From: Nocardia abscessus
Lineage (GTDB): Bacteria; Actinomycetota; Actinomycetes; Mycobacteriales; Mycobacteriaceae
DNA length: 64,000 nucleotides
Assembly (NCBI RefSeq): GCF_015477775.1
Contig: NZ_JADLQO010000002.1
Location: 868,001 to 932,000, forward strand
Direction of reading: 5' to 3'
A model generated the notes under the pieces. That model ran no database searches and had not been told where the DNA came from. It saw only the letters and a program-made list of their open reading frames with translations. The translations under genes were made by a program, and so were the position numbers. This document shows positions 48,601 to 57,990 of the stretch, in pieces (within the stretch, counting starts at the first letter, position 1; every line of letters starts with the position of its first letter).

Positions 48601-49829
48601 CAGACACCTCCTTTCGCACCGGCCAGGCCCGCGGCCTTGGCCCGTTCCACTACCTGCGGCAATACTTCCAGCACGGCGTCCACGTCGGCGCGCGTCGAGG
48701 TGTGCCCCAACGAGAAGCGCAGCGATCCGCGCGCCTGCCACGGCTCGACACCCATCGCGATCAGCACGTGACTGGGTGTGGCGACGCCCGCCGTGCACGC
48801 CGAGCCGGTCGAGCATTCGATCCCGGCCGCGTCCAGCAGCATCAGCAACGAATCCCCTTCGCAGCCCGGGAAGGTGACGTGCGCGTTACCGGGCAGACGT
48901 CGCTCGCCGACCGGGCCGTTGAGCACCACGTCCGGCGCGGCCGCGCGGATGCCGTCGATCAGCGCGTCTCGCAACGTGATCAGTTCGGCGGCGCGAGCGG
49001 GGAGTTCGACCGCTGTCTGGCGCAGCGCGGCGGCGAGCCCGATGGCCGCCGCCGTATCCGACGTTCCCGAACGCAGGTCGCGCTCGTGCCCGCCGCCGTG
49101 CAGCAGCGGCACGCACGGCACCTGCCTGCCGAGCAGCAGCACCCCGACCCCGTGCGGACCGCCGACCTTGTGGCCGGCGAAGCTCGCCGCGGCCAGGCCG
49201 CTCGCGCCGAAATCCATCGGCAGCTGAGCGGCCGCCTGTACCGCGTCGCTGTGCATCGGCACGCCGAATTCCTGTGCCACCGAAGCCAGTTCACCGATCG
49301 GCTGAATGGCGCCGACCTCGTTGTTCGCCCACATGACGGTGACCAGCGCGACGTCGTCGGGATCGGCGGCGAGCGCCGCCCGCAGCGCGCCGGGCGCGAC
49401 CAGGCCCTCGGCGTCCACCGGGAGCCAGGTCACCTCCGCGCCCTCGTGCCGCTGTAGCCACTCCACCGCATCGATCACCGCGTGGTGCTCGACGGAACTG
49501 GCGACGATCCGGTTCCGGCGCGGATCGGCGTCGCGGCGCGCCCAGAAGATGCCCTTCACCGCCAAGTTGTCGCTCTCGGTGCCACCGGAGGTGAAGATGA
49601 CCTCCGAGGGCCGGGCGCCGAGGTCGGCGGCGATCGACTCGCGCGCCTCCTCCAGCAGCCGCCGGGCGGCGCGCCCCGAGCCGTGCAACGACGAGGCGTT
49701 GCCCGTGGTGCGCAGGGCAGCCGTCATCGCCTCGATGGCCGCGGGCAGCATCGGTGTGGTGGCCGCGTGATCGAGGTAGACCGTCTGGGGCGCAGCACCG
49801 TTGACCGGACCCGAAAAAGCCGACTTCAT
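48600..49829 (-). CDS. iscS: Cysteine desulfurase (IscS/NifS-like)
   Basis: 409 residues. A PLP enzyme that forms a persulfide from cysteine. The PLP Lys221 lies in '[14 protein letters not shown]', the cofactor pocket 'TSGGTESDN' is at about 80-88, and the active-site Cys345 is in '[18 protein letters not shown]'. The terminal TGATG fuses it translationally with mnmA, indicating that sulfur flows to tRNA 2-thiouridine. The gene order matches Rv3025c-Rv3024c. The start may be one of several near 49829; the conserved region begins at '[11 protein letters not shown]'. Confidence 0.96.
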   Translation of the reverse strand: MKSAFSGPVNGAAPQTVYLDHAATTPMLPAAIEAMTAALRTTGNASSLHGSGRAARRLLEEARESIAADLGARPSEVIFTSGGTESDNLAVKGIFWARRDADPRRNRIVASSVEHHAVIDAVEWLQRHEGAEVTWLPVDAEGLVAPGALRAALAADPDDVALVTVMWANNEVGAIQPIGELASVAQEFGVPMHSDAVQAAAQLPMDFGASGLAAASFAGHKVGGPHGVGVLLLGRQVPCVPLLHGGGHERDLRSGTSDTAAAIGLAAALRQTAVELPARAAELITLRDALIDGIRAAAPDVVLNGPVGERRLPGNAHVTFPGCEGDSLLMLLDAAGIECSTGSACTAGVATPSHVLIAMGVEPWQARGSLRFSLGHTSTRADVDAVLEVLPQVVERAKAAGLAGAKGGV

Positions 49830-49955
49830 GACCAGTTAAGGATAGCCGTCACCGTCAGCCGGTTATTCCCCCCTCCCGCGCGCCCGCGAGGGCTACGTTC
49901 CGCCGCGCGAACAGCCCTGTGAGCGGGCGAATCCGGTGGTATCCACCTATTGAAT

Positions 49956-49975
49956 GTACCGCTAAATAGCGGTAC
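49956..49975. promoter_or_regulatory. Perfect palindromic operator upstream of the His-rich gene
   Basis: gtaccgct-aaat-agcggtac has 8-bp perfect arms, extended outward by an A-T-rich pairing. It lies about 100 bases before the start at 50077, in a locally AT-rich stretch, and is a good dimeric repressor site. Confidence 0.6.
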
Positions 49976-50076
49976 GTTGTTTGATGTATTGATCGCAGGC
50001 CGCCCGTTCCGCGGAGCGGATCGAGGGCACGCCGAGCGGTCGACTACCGGACGAATCGATCAGTGAGGAAGTTCCG

Positions 50077-50421
50077 ATGGACCCACGCACCCATGGACGT
50101 ACGCGACGTGTGCTGACGCGCGCCGCGGTCGCGTCCGTACTGGCCCTGATGCCGATCACCGCCGTCGCGGTGCCCGCGCTCGCCGCCCCGATCGTGCTCG
50201 AGCCCGCCGACCCGATCGACCAGATCGACCCGGCACACGGCCGCCACGGGCACGGTCACGGCAGGCACGGCCACGACAGGTGGAACCACGGGCGGCACAA
50301 CGACTGGGATCGGGGCCGCCACGACGACTGGTTCCGGGGCCGGAACCGGCACGACGACTGGGATCACGGCCGGCCGGGCTGGCACCACGGATACCGGCCG
50401 CCCACGGGCAGCGGTTTCTGA
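50077..50421 (+). CDS. Secreted His/Asp/Trp-rich small protein
   Basis: 114 residues. A twin-basic N-terminus and hydrophobic h-region give a probable signal peptide cleaved after residue 37 (ALAA). The mature chain is dominated by a His/Gly/Arg/Asp/Trp repeat: about 13 His among the last 62 residues, with recurring HGRHGHG, 'NDWDRGRHDDWFRGRNRHD' and 'WDHGRPGWHHG'. Such composition suggests divalent metal binding (Zn, Ni or Cu) outside the membrane, but no family is recognised. 'gaggaag' precedes the ATG. A 14-bp-arm hairpin follows. Confidence 0.72.
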   Translation: MDPRTHGRTRRVLTRAAVASVLALMPITAVAVPALAAPIVLEPADPIDQIDPAHGRHGHGHGRHGHDRWNHGRHNDWDRGRHDDWFRGRNRHDDWDHGRPGWHHGYRPPTGSGF

Positions 50422-50434
50422 GTCCCTGACGTTC

Positions 50435-50466
50435 TTCGGGGCGAGCCGACATCGGCTCGCCCCGAA
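50435..50466. terminator. Strong hairpin terminator after the His-rich gene
   Basis: 14-bp perfect arms (ttcggggcgagccg and its complement) with a 4-base loop start 14 bases after the stop at 50421. Confidence 0.8.
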
Positions 50467-50589
50467 AACGTGTACGTGGTCGCCGCTGAGGCAGGCCGCC
50501 GGAGCGGCGCCGCCGACAGTCGCTGCCGAGCGCTGCTGAGGCAGCAGCGCCACATCCGACGCAGCCTTTCCGGTTGTCCGGCGAGTCTC

Positions 50590-51624
50590 CTACTGCGCGG
50601 CGGCGGCACTCCGACGACCGCGCAGCATCGGACGGCGCCGCGGACGGCGCACCTCCGGCGCATCGGCCGTGACCGAGGGATCCTGCACCCTGGTGTGCCC
50701 CGCCTCGATCCACTGCGCGGCATCCGGCGCACCCCGATGCGTGGAAACGGCGCCGCGGACGGCGGCCTCGCAGCGACGGGCCAGCTCGCGCCGGTCCGCG
50801 CCGGGCTGCTGCACCGGTTCCAGCACCACTTCGGCGACCATCCCGCGCGACCGCAGTACCCGGCGCGCGGAAGAGGCGAAGGTGTCCACGCCGACGAACC
50901 CGGGCACCGTGCACGGCACGCCGTGCCGGTCGAGGTATCGCAGCCGCACCGGCTGCACCGGAGTGCCGGTGTCCACAGCGGCTTGGAACAGCGCGGGCCG
51001 CATGGTGCCGTAGGCGCGGCCACACCAGGTGGTGCCCTCGGGGAAGACGCCGATCCGCTCGCCCGCGGACAGCCGTGCCCCCATCGCGGCCACCACGCCG
51101 GGCAGCTGTCGCAGGCTTTCGCGCTCGATCGGGATCACCCGCATCAACTTGGCGAGTTTGCCGAGCACCGGCCACTCCACCATGTCCGCCCGCGCCACGA
51201 AGCCGAGCGGCTGCACCGAAGCCAGCGCGACGATGTCGGTCCAGCCGATATGCCCGGTGACGACGAGCACACCGCGGCCCGGTGCTCCGAAAGCGGCCGG
51301 TGCGAGCGCGGGGCCGCCCTCATCGACGACCCCCCGCTCGTCCGCGGCCCCCCGGTTGTCGACTATGCGCAGCCGCATGCCCAGACAACCGAGCAAGAGG
51401 CGCGCGTAGCCGCGCTGCAGTGCCACGCGCTTGCCACGCGGCATCACCGCGTTCGCGACCGGGAAGCTGACCAGCAGACCGGCGACCCCGGCCAGCCGGG
51501 CGGCCACCCGTCCCGGCCCGACTTGATCGATCGAATCGAGACAGCCGGGTCCACACGGACTCGACGGCATCCACGCGTGTGCGGTGGACATGGCGGGCGG
51601 CGCGTCGAACACCACGATCCTCAC
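50590..51624 (-). CDS. 1-acyl-glycerol-3-phosphate-type acyltransferase (PlsC/OlsA-like)
   Basis: 344 residues from the GTG at 51624, which overlaps the preceding gene's stop. PlsC motifs: HxxxxD as HIGWTD (125-130), 'RVIPIERESLRQLPG', FPEGTT (194-199), and 'ALFQAAVDTGTPVQPVRLRY'. Two hydrophobic stretches near the N-terminus suggest membrane attachment. It esterifies a lipid or lysolipid with acyl-ACP. With the OlsB-like gene upstream it resembles the OlsB/OlsA route to ornithine lipids; the M. tuberculosis order is Rv3027c-Rv3026c. Confidence 0.9.
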   Translation of the reverse strand: MRIVVFDAPPAMSTAHAWMPSSPCGPGCLDSIDQVGPGRVAARLAGVAGLLVSFPVANAVMPRGKRVALQRGYARLLLGCLGMRLRIVDNRGAADERGVVDEGGPALAPAAFGAPGRGVLVVTGHIGWTDIVALASVQPLGFVARADMVEWPVLGKLAKLMRVIPIERESLRQLPGVVAAMGARLSAGERIGVFPEGTTWCGRAYGTMRPALFQAAVDTGTPVQPVRLRYLDRHGVPCTVPGFVGVDTFASSARRVLRSRGMVAEVVLEPVQQPGADRRELARRCEAAVRGAVSTHRGAPDAAQWIEAGHTRVQDPSVTADAPEVRRPRRRPMLRGRRSAAAAQ

Positions 51625-52454
51625 CGTCCCCCGTCGAGGGTCGCGGCGGCTTCCTGTAGTCGGTTGAGGTAGCGGGTGTTGATCGTGTCCAGCCCGAGCA
51701 GCACCACGAAGTCGGCGACCGCGAAAGCCGGATCGTGCGCGGGCTCGCCGCAGACCTCCGCGCCCAGTCGCAGGTAGCCGCGCACCAGCGGCGGCAGCTT
51801 CGGCCGCGACGGCGGCGTCAGTTCGTCCAGGGGCCGGCCGTCGACGATCACCGGGTTGTACGGGTGCACCCGGCGCTCCGGGTCGGACGCGTGGCGGCCG
51901 AGCAGCAGGTCGCGCACACCGCGCACGTTCACCCCGGGTGCGTCGGCCGGGGTGTCCTGCATCGGCACCGACACGCAGCCCATCACCCACTCGTAGCCGG
52001 TGAGCTGGATGTAGTGCAGGATGCCCGCCCACATCAGGGTGAGCACCGAACCGTTGCGGTGGTCGGGGACGACGCACGCGCGGCCCATCTCCACGATCCG
52101 CATGCCCTCCGGATCCAGCTGGGCCAGATCGAATTCCGTCGCCGTGTAGTACCCGCCCGCCGCGGCGGCCCGGTCCGGGGGCAACATCCGGTAGCAGCCG
52201 ACGAACTCACCGGTCGCGTCGTCGCGCACCAGCAGGTGGTCGCAGTACTCGTCGAAATGATCGGCGTCCAAGCCGGTACCGTCGTCCGGGATCCGGAAGC
52301 CGGGCTCATTGGCGAACACGTTGTAGCGCAGGCGCTGTGCGGCGACGCGGTGGTCGAGGTCGGAGGAGACCACCAGCGAGTAGCGCGACCGTTCCTCCCC
52401 GGAGTCCGTCGCTCGAGCCGGGGCTGTCAACACGGACGAAATAGTCATATCCAT
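51621..52454 (-). CDS. Acyl-ACP N-acyltransferase family protein (OlsB-like, Acetyltransf_5)
   Basis: 277 residues from the ATG at 52454 or, slightly shorter, 52448. Family blocks: 'HRVAAQRLRYNVFANEPGF', 'DEYCDHLLVRDDATGEFVGC', 'YTATEFDLAQLDPEGMRIVE' and the adjacent 'MGRACVVPDHRNGSVLTLM', characteristic of OlsB-type N-acyltransferases. It would N-acylate an amino acid (often ornithine) from acyl-ACP. Its stop overlaps the PlsC-like start by 4 bp (51621-51624). The in-frame upstream extension to 52535 is poor. Product identity is inferred, not proven. Confidence 0.85.
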   Translation of the reverse strand: MDMTISSVLTAPARATDSGEERSRYSLVVSSDLDHRVAAQRLRYNVFANEPGFRIPDDGTGLDADHFDEYCDHLLVRDDATGEFVGCYRMLPPDRAAAAGGYYTATEFDLAQLDPEGMRIVEMGRACVVPDHRNGSVLTLMWAGILHYIQLTGYEWVMGCVSVPMQDTPADAPGVNVRGVRDLLLGRHASDPERRVHPYNPVIVDGRPLDELTPPSRPKLPPLVRGYLRLGAEVCGEPAHDPAFAVADFVVLLGLDTINTRYLNRLQEAAATLDGGR

Positions 52455-52719
52455 GATGAAGCCAGCCCGACAATGCGCCTCAGCAACCTCGAAGTGTCGC
52501 GACGATGCCCGTTCGGTGAACGAGACGGCTGTCACACCGAGCGTTTACCGAACGGTTCCACCGTGTTCGTCCTTCCGCACCGCTACCGCTTCCGACATGC
52601 GGTTCGGTCGCGCGATTCGCCGTTCTTCGGCCGGATCCCGAACTTCCCGGCGCGCCACGCACCTGACCTCGCGCCGCTTCCGGCTGGAAGCAGCGCGATT
52701 CGTCAGGTACGGGAACAAC

Positions 52720-54012
52720 TCAGGCGGCGCGGCTCTGCTCGGCGAGTACCTTCGTCGAGGTCGTCGCCTCTTCGGCGAATCCGGGGCGTCCGGTGCCGAT
52801 GAACGCGACCAGCCACGAGGCGACCGCGGCGAAGCGGTTGCGGAAGCCGACCAGGTAGAACAGGTGCACTGCGAGCCACATGAACCAGGCGATCACGCCA
52901 CGGAAGGTGATGCGCTCGTTGAGCTTCGCCACCGCGCTGAACCGGCTGATCACCGCCATGCTGCCCTTGTCCCAGTAGGTGAAGGGGGTGCCGGGCTGCT
53001 TCTTGCGACGGATGATGTCGGCGGCGTGCCTGCCCTCCTGCATGGCCACCGGCGACTGACCGGGGTAGCCGTTGAGCGAGGTCATGTCGCCGATGGCGTA
53101 GATGTCGGCGTAGCCGCCGACGGTGAGGTCGGGGTTGATCAGCAATCGGCCTGCCCGGTCGGTCGCCACGCCCGTGGCCTCGGCCAGGATCTTCGCGAAC
53201 CCACCCGCCTGCACGCCCGCCGACCAGACCACGGTCTCGGCGGCGATGCCGCGTTCGACGCCGTCGCGGTCCTTGACGGTGACCTTGCCCTGCTCGATGT
53301 CGGTGACGAAGGTACCGAGCAGCACGTCGACGCCGCTGCGGGTCAGCGACTTCTTCGCGTACTCCGACAGCCCGCCGCCGAACGGCGGGAGCACCTCGCC
53401 CGCGCCCTCCACGAGCGTGACCGAAACCTCCTGGTGGTAATACCGTTTCGCCAGTTCCTTCAGCTGACCCGCCACCTCGACGCCGGTCGCGCCCGCGCCG
53501 ACCACGACGAAGCTCAGCAGCCTGCGCCTGGTCGGCTCGTCGGCGAGCGCGGCTTCGGCGAAGACGCGCTCGATCTGCGCGCGCAGCCGCCGCGCGTCAT
53601 CGATGGTCTTGAGCGAGAAGGTCTTCTCGGCGAAATCGTCCCGGCCGAAATAGGACTGGCTGGCGCCGGTGGCCGCGATCAGCGAGCCGTAACGGATGCG
53701 GTGGCGCACGCCCTCGTGCTCATAAGTGACGATGGCCCGGTCGGGATCGACGTCGACCACCGTGCCCAGGCGCACATCGGCCTCCCGATGGCGGCGCAGG
53801 ATGCCCGCGATCGGCGGCGCGATCTCCTCCGATGCGAGCACACCGGTCGCTACCTGGTACAACAGCGGTTGGAACAGATGCTCGGGCGTGCTGGAGATCA
53901 GCACATAGTCCACCCCCGACTTGGCCAGCTGCTTGGCGGCGGCGAGCCCGCCGAACCCCGATCCGACAATGACGACACCAGCGGTTTCGATTCCCGCTTC
54001 CACGTACTGCAT
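52720..54012 (-). CDS. Type II NADH dehydrogenase-like FAD/NAD(P) oxidoreductase
   Basis: 430 residues. The FAD Rossmann motif 'VVIVGSGFGGLAAAKQLAKS' is at 13-32, the NADH motif 'FVVVGAGATGVEVAGQLKEL' near 170, and the FAD C-terminal box 'GYADIYAIGDMTSLNG' near 305. 'QPLLYQVATGVL' is typical of NDH-2. A hydrophobic C-terminal segment ('IAWFMWLAVHLFYLVGFRNR') attaches it to the membrane. It passes electrons from NADH to quinone without proton pumping. It is divergent from a LysR at 54125. Confidence 0.92.
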   Translation of the reverse strand: MQYVEAGIETAGVVIVGSGFGGLAAAKQLAKSGVDYVLISSTPEHLFQPLLYQVATGVLASEEIAPPIAGILRRHREADVRLGTVVDVDPDRAIVTYEHEGVRHRIRYGSLIAATGASQSYFGRDDFAEKTFSLKTIDDARRLRAQIERVFAEAALADEPTRRRLLSFVVVGAGATGVEVAGQLKELAKRYYHQEVSVTLVEGAGEVLPPFGGGLSEYAKKSLTRSGVDVLLGTFVTDIEQGKVTVKDRDGVERGIAAETVVWSAGVQAGGFAKILAEATGVATDRAGRLLINPDLTVGGYADIYAIGDMTSLNGYPGQSPVAMQEGRHAADIIRRKKQPGTPFTYWDKGSMAVISRFSAVAKLNERITFRGVIAWFMWLAVHLFYLVGFRNRFAAVASWLVAFIGTGRPGFAEEATTSTKVLAEQSRAA

Positions 54013-54124
54013 GACAGCCTCCTTCTCTCATTACCAACCGCGATCCGGAGGGCGGATATTTCAGGTGTATGGGCGCATAATGCAGATGAGTCTTATCTCG
54101 ATTCGTAATCAATAGGAGGTCGCT
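54013..54124. promoter_or_regulatory. Divergent NDH-2/LysR promoter region
   Basis: 112 bases, AT-richer than the surroundings, with TATG-n4-CATA (tatgggcgcata near 54067-54078), which has the T-n11-A shape of LysR sites. 'aggaggt' precedes the LysR GTG at 54125. The LysR probably controls NDH-2 and itself. Confidence 0.4.
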
Positions 54125-54982
54125 GTGGAACTTCGGCAGCTCACCTACTTCGTCGCGGTGTGCGAGGAGCTCAGCTTCAGCGGCGCCGCGGCGCGCTGCT
54201 TCATCTCGCAGTCGGCGATCAGCCACCAGATCTCCCGGCTCGAGCGCGACCTCGGCGTGCAACTGTTCGAGCGCTCGACCCGCTCGGTGGTGCCCACCGA
54301 CGCCACCGCACGGCTACTTCCCCTTGCGAAACAAATGCTGAGCCTGGAGTCGGCGATCCGCGCCGCCGTGCGCACCGTGGGGCCGCGCATCCGATTGGCC
54401 GCGAACATGTCCTTCGCCACCCGCTCGCTGTCGGCGATCGCGGGAGCGCGCGCCGCGCACTCGGAGGCGGAGATCGAGTTCGTGATCAAGCCGTTCCGTC
54501 AGCGCATCACCGCGGTCGCCGACGGGGACTGTGATCTCGCGCTCATTCGCGGCCGCGTCGACCAACCGGGCCTCGTGGTGGAACAACTGTGGGTCGAAGA
54601 CCTCGTGATCGCCACCTCCAGCGCGCATCCGCTGGCGACGAAAGACACGGTGACCCTGGCGGACCTGAGTTCGTACCCCCTGCTGCTGCCGCCGGAACAG
54701 GAACAGGTGTTGCTGCACACCGTGATTCGCAACGCGTTCGCCGAATTGCCCATGGGCCCCACCTTCGGGCCGCCCATCCCCCCGGACCACACCGCGACGA
54801 TGGAGCTGATCAACCGGCCCGACGCGTGGACCGTGCTCTACGCCGAGAGCACCACGGAGGGACTGGTGGTCCTGCGATTGGCCGAGCACCAGCTGCGCAT
54901 CCCGGTCTCGGCGGTGCTGCGCGCCGACGCCCGGCGCTCCCCCATCCTGAACACGCTGCTCGAGGCGCTGCACCGCTGCTGA
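54125..54982 (+). CDS. LysR family transcriptional regulator
   Basis: 285 residues. The N-terminal helix-turn-helix is 'MELRQLTYFVAVCEELSFSG', 'CFISQSAISHQISRLE' and 'VQLFERSTRSVVPTD'. A periplasmic-binding-like effector domain follows (about 90-285). The GTG start at 54125 has an ideal 'aggaggt' 5 bases upstream. It is divergent from NDH-2, which suggests redox or respiratory control of that gene; the effector is unknown. Confidence 0.93.
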   Translation: MELRQLTYFVAVCEELSFSGAAARCFISQSAISHQISRLERDLGVQLFERSTRSVVPTDATARLLPLAKQMLSLESAIRAAVRTVGPRIRLAANMSFATRSLSAIAGARAAHSEAEIEFVIKPFRQRITAVADGDCDLALIRGRVDQPGLVVEQLWVEDLVIATSSAHPLATKDTVTLADLSSYPLLLPPEQEQVLLHTVIRNAFAELPMGPTFGPPIPPDHTATMELINRPDAWTVLYAESTTEGLVVLRLAEHQLRIPVSAVLRADARRSPILNTLLEALHRC

Positions 54983-55394
54983 ACGGATCCGCGCCATTGC
55001 GCCGCCGCGAGCTCGGCCGATTCCGGTCGGCCACGCCGGTCCCGCGGCACCGCCCGCCCGAGTTCACGCCGATGGTGATGCCTGTCGCCTTCGGTTCGGA
55101 CGTCGCGCGTCGGACAGCACCCGAACCAGGTCCCACAGCGGCGATCTCAGCCCACATCACCACCCGGCCAAACGTATCCACAGCCGAGCCCAGCCCCACT
55201 CGACGGAAATCCACCGCCACACCCGACGATCTCAGCCCGCCTCGCTGGGCGGCCTACCGTTTCGACCCGCCAGGCAGGCTCGCCGCGACAGGTGCAGTAG
55301 TCCGCACCGCCGAGACGGGCGGACACCGCGCATGCAGTGCCGCAACCCTGTTCGGCTCTCGCGGACGGGAACGGATGCGGATCGTTGCGCAGGG
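54983..55394. other. Intergenic region after the LysR gene
   Basis: 412 bases between convergent stops (LysR and MetE-like). No gene, RNA or clear hairpin was recognised, though frames cross it. The region is less GC-rich in places and may be decayed sequence. Confidence 0.4.
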
Positions 55395-56450
55395 TCAGAG
55401 GCGCAGTTCCGTGGCTGCCAGCGCCGTTCCCTCGATGCGCGCCCGCACCTTCGCGAACGCGGTCTCCCGCGAGGTGGAGGTGTCGTCGGCGAACGGCGAG
55501 AAGCCGCAGTCGTCGCAGGTGCCCAGGCGCTCCACGGGCAGGTAGCGGGCGGCGAGCAGCACGCGGTCGCGCACCTGCTGCGGGGTCTCCACGACCGGGT
55601 CGATGGGGTCGGTGACGCCGATGAACACGCGCGCCGCGGCGGGCAGGTGCTCGGCGACCACGGCGAGCACCTTCTCCGGGTCCGGTTCGCTGGCGAACTG
55701 GAGGTAGAACGCACCGACCCGCAGTTGCAGCAGCTTCGGCAGCAGTTCGACGTAGTCCACGTCCAGGCTGTGCGTGGAGTCCTGGTCGCCGCCCGGGCAG
55801 GTGTGCACGCCGATCCTGGCCCGCTCCTCGTCCGAGAACCGGTCCAGCACCGAATTGTTGAGTTCGATGAACTGGTCGAGCACTCCCCCGCTGGGGTCGA
55901 GCTTGAGCGAGAGCCGGCCCTCGGTGAAGTCGAGTTGCACCAGGTGCGCGCCCGCGTCCAGGCAACCGCGGATGTCGGCCTCGGCCGCGTCGGCCAGATC
56001 GGCCAGGAACTGCTCGCGCGGATAACCCACGATGCCCTCGGCCGGATACAGCAGGCTCAGCGCCGACGGCGCGATGACGGCCTGCTTCACCGGCACGGTG
56101 GCTTGCTCTTTCGCGGCGCGCAGATAGTCCGCCGCGTGCGCGGCGTAGCGGAACGGACCCGCGGTCAGCCGGGGCAGCTGCCGCTGATGCCCGTCGGCGA
56201 ACGGGATGATCGCTCCGTCCGGGGCCAGGTTGTCCAGCCCGGCGATCGGATACGTGGCGAAGCTCGGCTTGGTCTGCTCACCGTCGGTGACGACGGGAGA
56301 GCCGAGTTCCTCCAAACGGCGGATGGTCTCGGCCACCGCCTGCTGCTGGAGTTCGGCGAGCGCGGTGACGTCGCCGGAATCATCGGCCATGGCGGCCAGG
56401 AGGTCGTGAGGGCGAGGGATGCTACCGATCGGTTCCGTGGGGATGCTCAC
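55395..56450 (-). CDS. MetE C-terminal-domain-like protein (cobalamin-independent methionine synthase family)
   Basis: 351 residues from the GTG at 56450 ('VSIPTEPIGSIPRPHDLL'), which matches the usual family start; an upstream frame is not conserved. Features: 'PVVTDGEQTKPSFATYPIAG', Zn ligands in 'IGVHTCPGGDQDSTH' and 'LGTCDDCGFSPFADDTSTSR', and the core 'VQLDFTEGRLSLKLDPSGG'. Only the C-terminal barrel of MetE is present. Together with the gene at 46255 the window has two such single-barrel homologues. The methyl donor and acceptor are unknown. Confidence 0.85.
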   Translation of the reverse strand: MSIPTEPIGSIPRPHDLLAAMADDSGDVTALAELQQQAVAETIRRLEELGSPVVTDGEQTKPSFATYPIAGLDNLAPDGAIIPFADGHQRQLPRLTAGPFRYAAHAADYLRAAKEQATVPVKQAVIAPSALSLLYPAEGIVGYPREQFLADLADAAEADIRGCLDAGAHLVQLDFTEGRLSLKLDPSGGVLDQFIELNNSVLDRFSDEERARIGVHTCPGGDQDSTHSLDVDYVELLPKLLQLRVGAFYLQFASEPDPEKVLAVVAEHLPAAARVFIGVTDPIDPVVETPQQVRDRVLLAARYLPVERLGTCDDCGFSPFADDTSTSRETAFAKVRARIEGTALAATELRL

Positions 56451-56626
56451 CGCGCGAGTGTACGTCCGCAACCTGCGGTTTCGACGCGAAATCGATTGCG
56501 GCGGAATTTCATTCGCATCGGTCACGAATTCCGTCCGACCCACCTCGGGAAGTACCACCAACTTCGCGGCGATGTTTTCCGAACTACCACAATCACGCAG
56601 GCGAACGGGATACCAGGGAACGTGAA

Positions 56627-56653
56627 CGGCCCCGGACACGAAGTCCGGGGCCG
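56627..56653 (-). terminator. Hairpin downstream of the etfA 3' fragment copy
   Basis: 10-bp perfect arms (cggccccgga, 56627-56636, with 56644-56653) and a 7-base loop lie 12 bases beyond the repeat's end on the minus strand. This is the terminator position corresponding to the one after intact etfA. Confidence 0.7.
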
Positions 56654-56664
56654 CTCGACGGCGT

Positions 56665-56786
56665 GCGGCGGATCAGCCCTTGTGCGACTTGACCGCTTCG
56701 GTCAGCTGCGGCGCGACGTTGAACAGGTCGCCCACGATGCCGTAGTCGGCGATCTCGAAGATCGGCGCCTCTTCGTCCTTGTTGAC
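56665..56786 (-). pseudogene. Duplicated 3' end of etfA (122-bp exact direct repeat, distal copy)
   Basis: Identical base for base to 58697-58818, the last 38 codons (with stop) of etfA plus 8 bases after it. It has no start and is preceded by unrelated sequence, so it is a fragment, not a gene. The two copies are 2,032 bp apart and flank the two-gene insert, which suggests integration at the 3' end of etfA. Confidence 0.9.
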
Positions 56787-56835
56787 TACGCCGTTCGACT
56801 CGACCAGCACTGGACGAGGTAGTTCACACCCGACG

Positions 56836-57990
56836 TCAGCGTTCGCGGTGTAGATAACTCGGGTCCACGCTGATCGTCCCGGTCAAGCGCCAAGCACCGC
56901 GTTCGAAAATCAGATCGCCGGACACAACAATCGGCTGCTTGCTCTGGTGGGCGCGGATCGCCCACTGGTAGTCATCGCCGACGAGCGGTACGTGCACTTT
57001 TCGCAGAAGTCCGTCCACATGTGTCGACAGCACGATGCTCGTGGCTTCTTGATCCTCGTCACCGAAGTCATCCCGGTTCAGGGTGCGCACCATACCGATC
57101 AAGGTCAGATGACGCGGCGGCTCCTCACGCCGAACCAATCGCTCTCGCACGCGAGGCAGCCCCGCCATCGCATTGCGGTCGATCACGATTCGTGAGGTCA
57201 CGACTTCGGGTGGCCGCTCGCCGGCCGCCCAGTCGAAGGATAAATCGAGTGCGCGCAAGGCTTCGGGCTGCGTCAGGTCCAGCACCGACTCGACCAAACT
57301 GCCGCTCAGACCCAACTGCCCCGCACGGTCGAGAGCACGCTCGTCCCAGTCGAGTGCGAGTCGCCGCGCCGACTGCAGACCTGTCGCCAGCGTTGTCATC
57401 ACCTTGCGCGGAAAAGGCACCGCTGGCGTCCCGGTCACCTGTGATGACGGAATTTCGCCGAGACGGGTGACCACGGTGAACACGAAACTGCCGCGCTTGG
57501 TGTGTCCGAGACGAATGTCGTCCTCGAGAAAGTTCGTTACCACGGCTGATCTGCGACCCCGGTGCGAGTGGGTCGGGTCGTCGGCGGTGGTCGCGGCGGC
57601 CTTCATCATCGTGAACAGGGCCTCCAAGGTGGTTTCGGCCTGCCTGAACGGGATAGTGCCGTCGTGCATTTCCTGGTCGAGTCGCACGAAGAACAAGTCA
57701 GCCCGTGCAGCGGCGATTCGTTCGACCAGTTGCGCCGGGTCCCAGTCATAGATGGTGGCGAGAGCTTGGAGTGTGTCACGAAAACGCCGGGAGAAGTCGA
57801 CGTAGTCGGTCGCCAAGGGCAGCATGATCCGGCCTAGAAGGCCGTCCTCACCCGGAAGTCGCCAAATCTCCCTGACGTCTTGCTCGCGAACCTCGAGCTG
57901 CCAGTCATGGGTAGCGAGGTACTGGGACACGGCTGGGGGTGATAGCACCGACGCGACCTCCTGGAGGCTGTCGAGCGGAGTACTGTTCAC
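56836..57990 (-). CDS. Uncharacterised 384-residue protein, partner of the DUF4365-like gene
   Basis: 384 residues from the GTG at 57990, chosen because 'aaggaggt' is ideally spaced; an adjacent GTG at 57993 is alternative. I do not recognise a family. Visible pieces: '[20 protein letters not shown]', helical '[20 protein letters not shown]', '[20 protein letters not shown]', '[20 protein letters not shown]', and a beta-rich C-terminus ('[12 protein letters not shown]', '[20 protein letters not shown]') that could be a small SH3/OB-like domain. It is soluble. Its start overlaps the DUF4365-like stop, so the two are translationally coupled. Base use is less GC-rich than the flanks. Confidence 0.82.
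   Translation of the reverse strand: MNSTPLDSLQEVASVLSPPAVSQYLATHDWQLEVREQDVREIWRLPGEDGLLGRIMLPLATDYVDFSRRFRDTLQALATIYDWDPAQLVERIAAARADLFFVRLDQEMHDGTIPFRQAETTLEALFTMMKAAATTADDPTHSHRGRRSAVVTNFLEDDIRLGHTKRGSFVFTVVTRLGEIPSSQVTGTPAVPFPRKVMTTLATGLQSARRLALDWDERALDRAGQLGLSGSLVESVLDLTQPEALRALDLSFDWAAGERPPEVVTSRIVIDRNAMAGLPRVRERLVRREEPPRHLTLIGMVRTLNRDDFGDEDQEATSIVLSTHVDGLLRKVHVPLVGDDYQWAIRAHQSKQPIVVSGDLIFERGAWRLTGTISVDPSYLHRER

Noticed and set aside
48601..48816. Longer mnmA start
   Set aside because: The ATG at 48600 begins the conserved PP-loop and couples to the desulfurase stop.
56665..56790. Second electron transfer flavoprotein gene
   Set aside because: Only the last 38 codons are present, without start or upstream domain.
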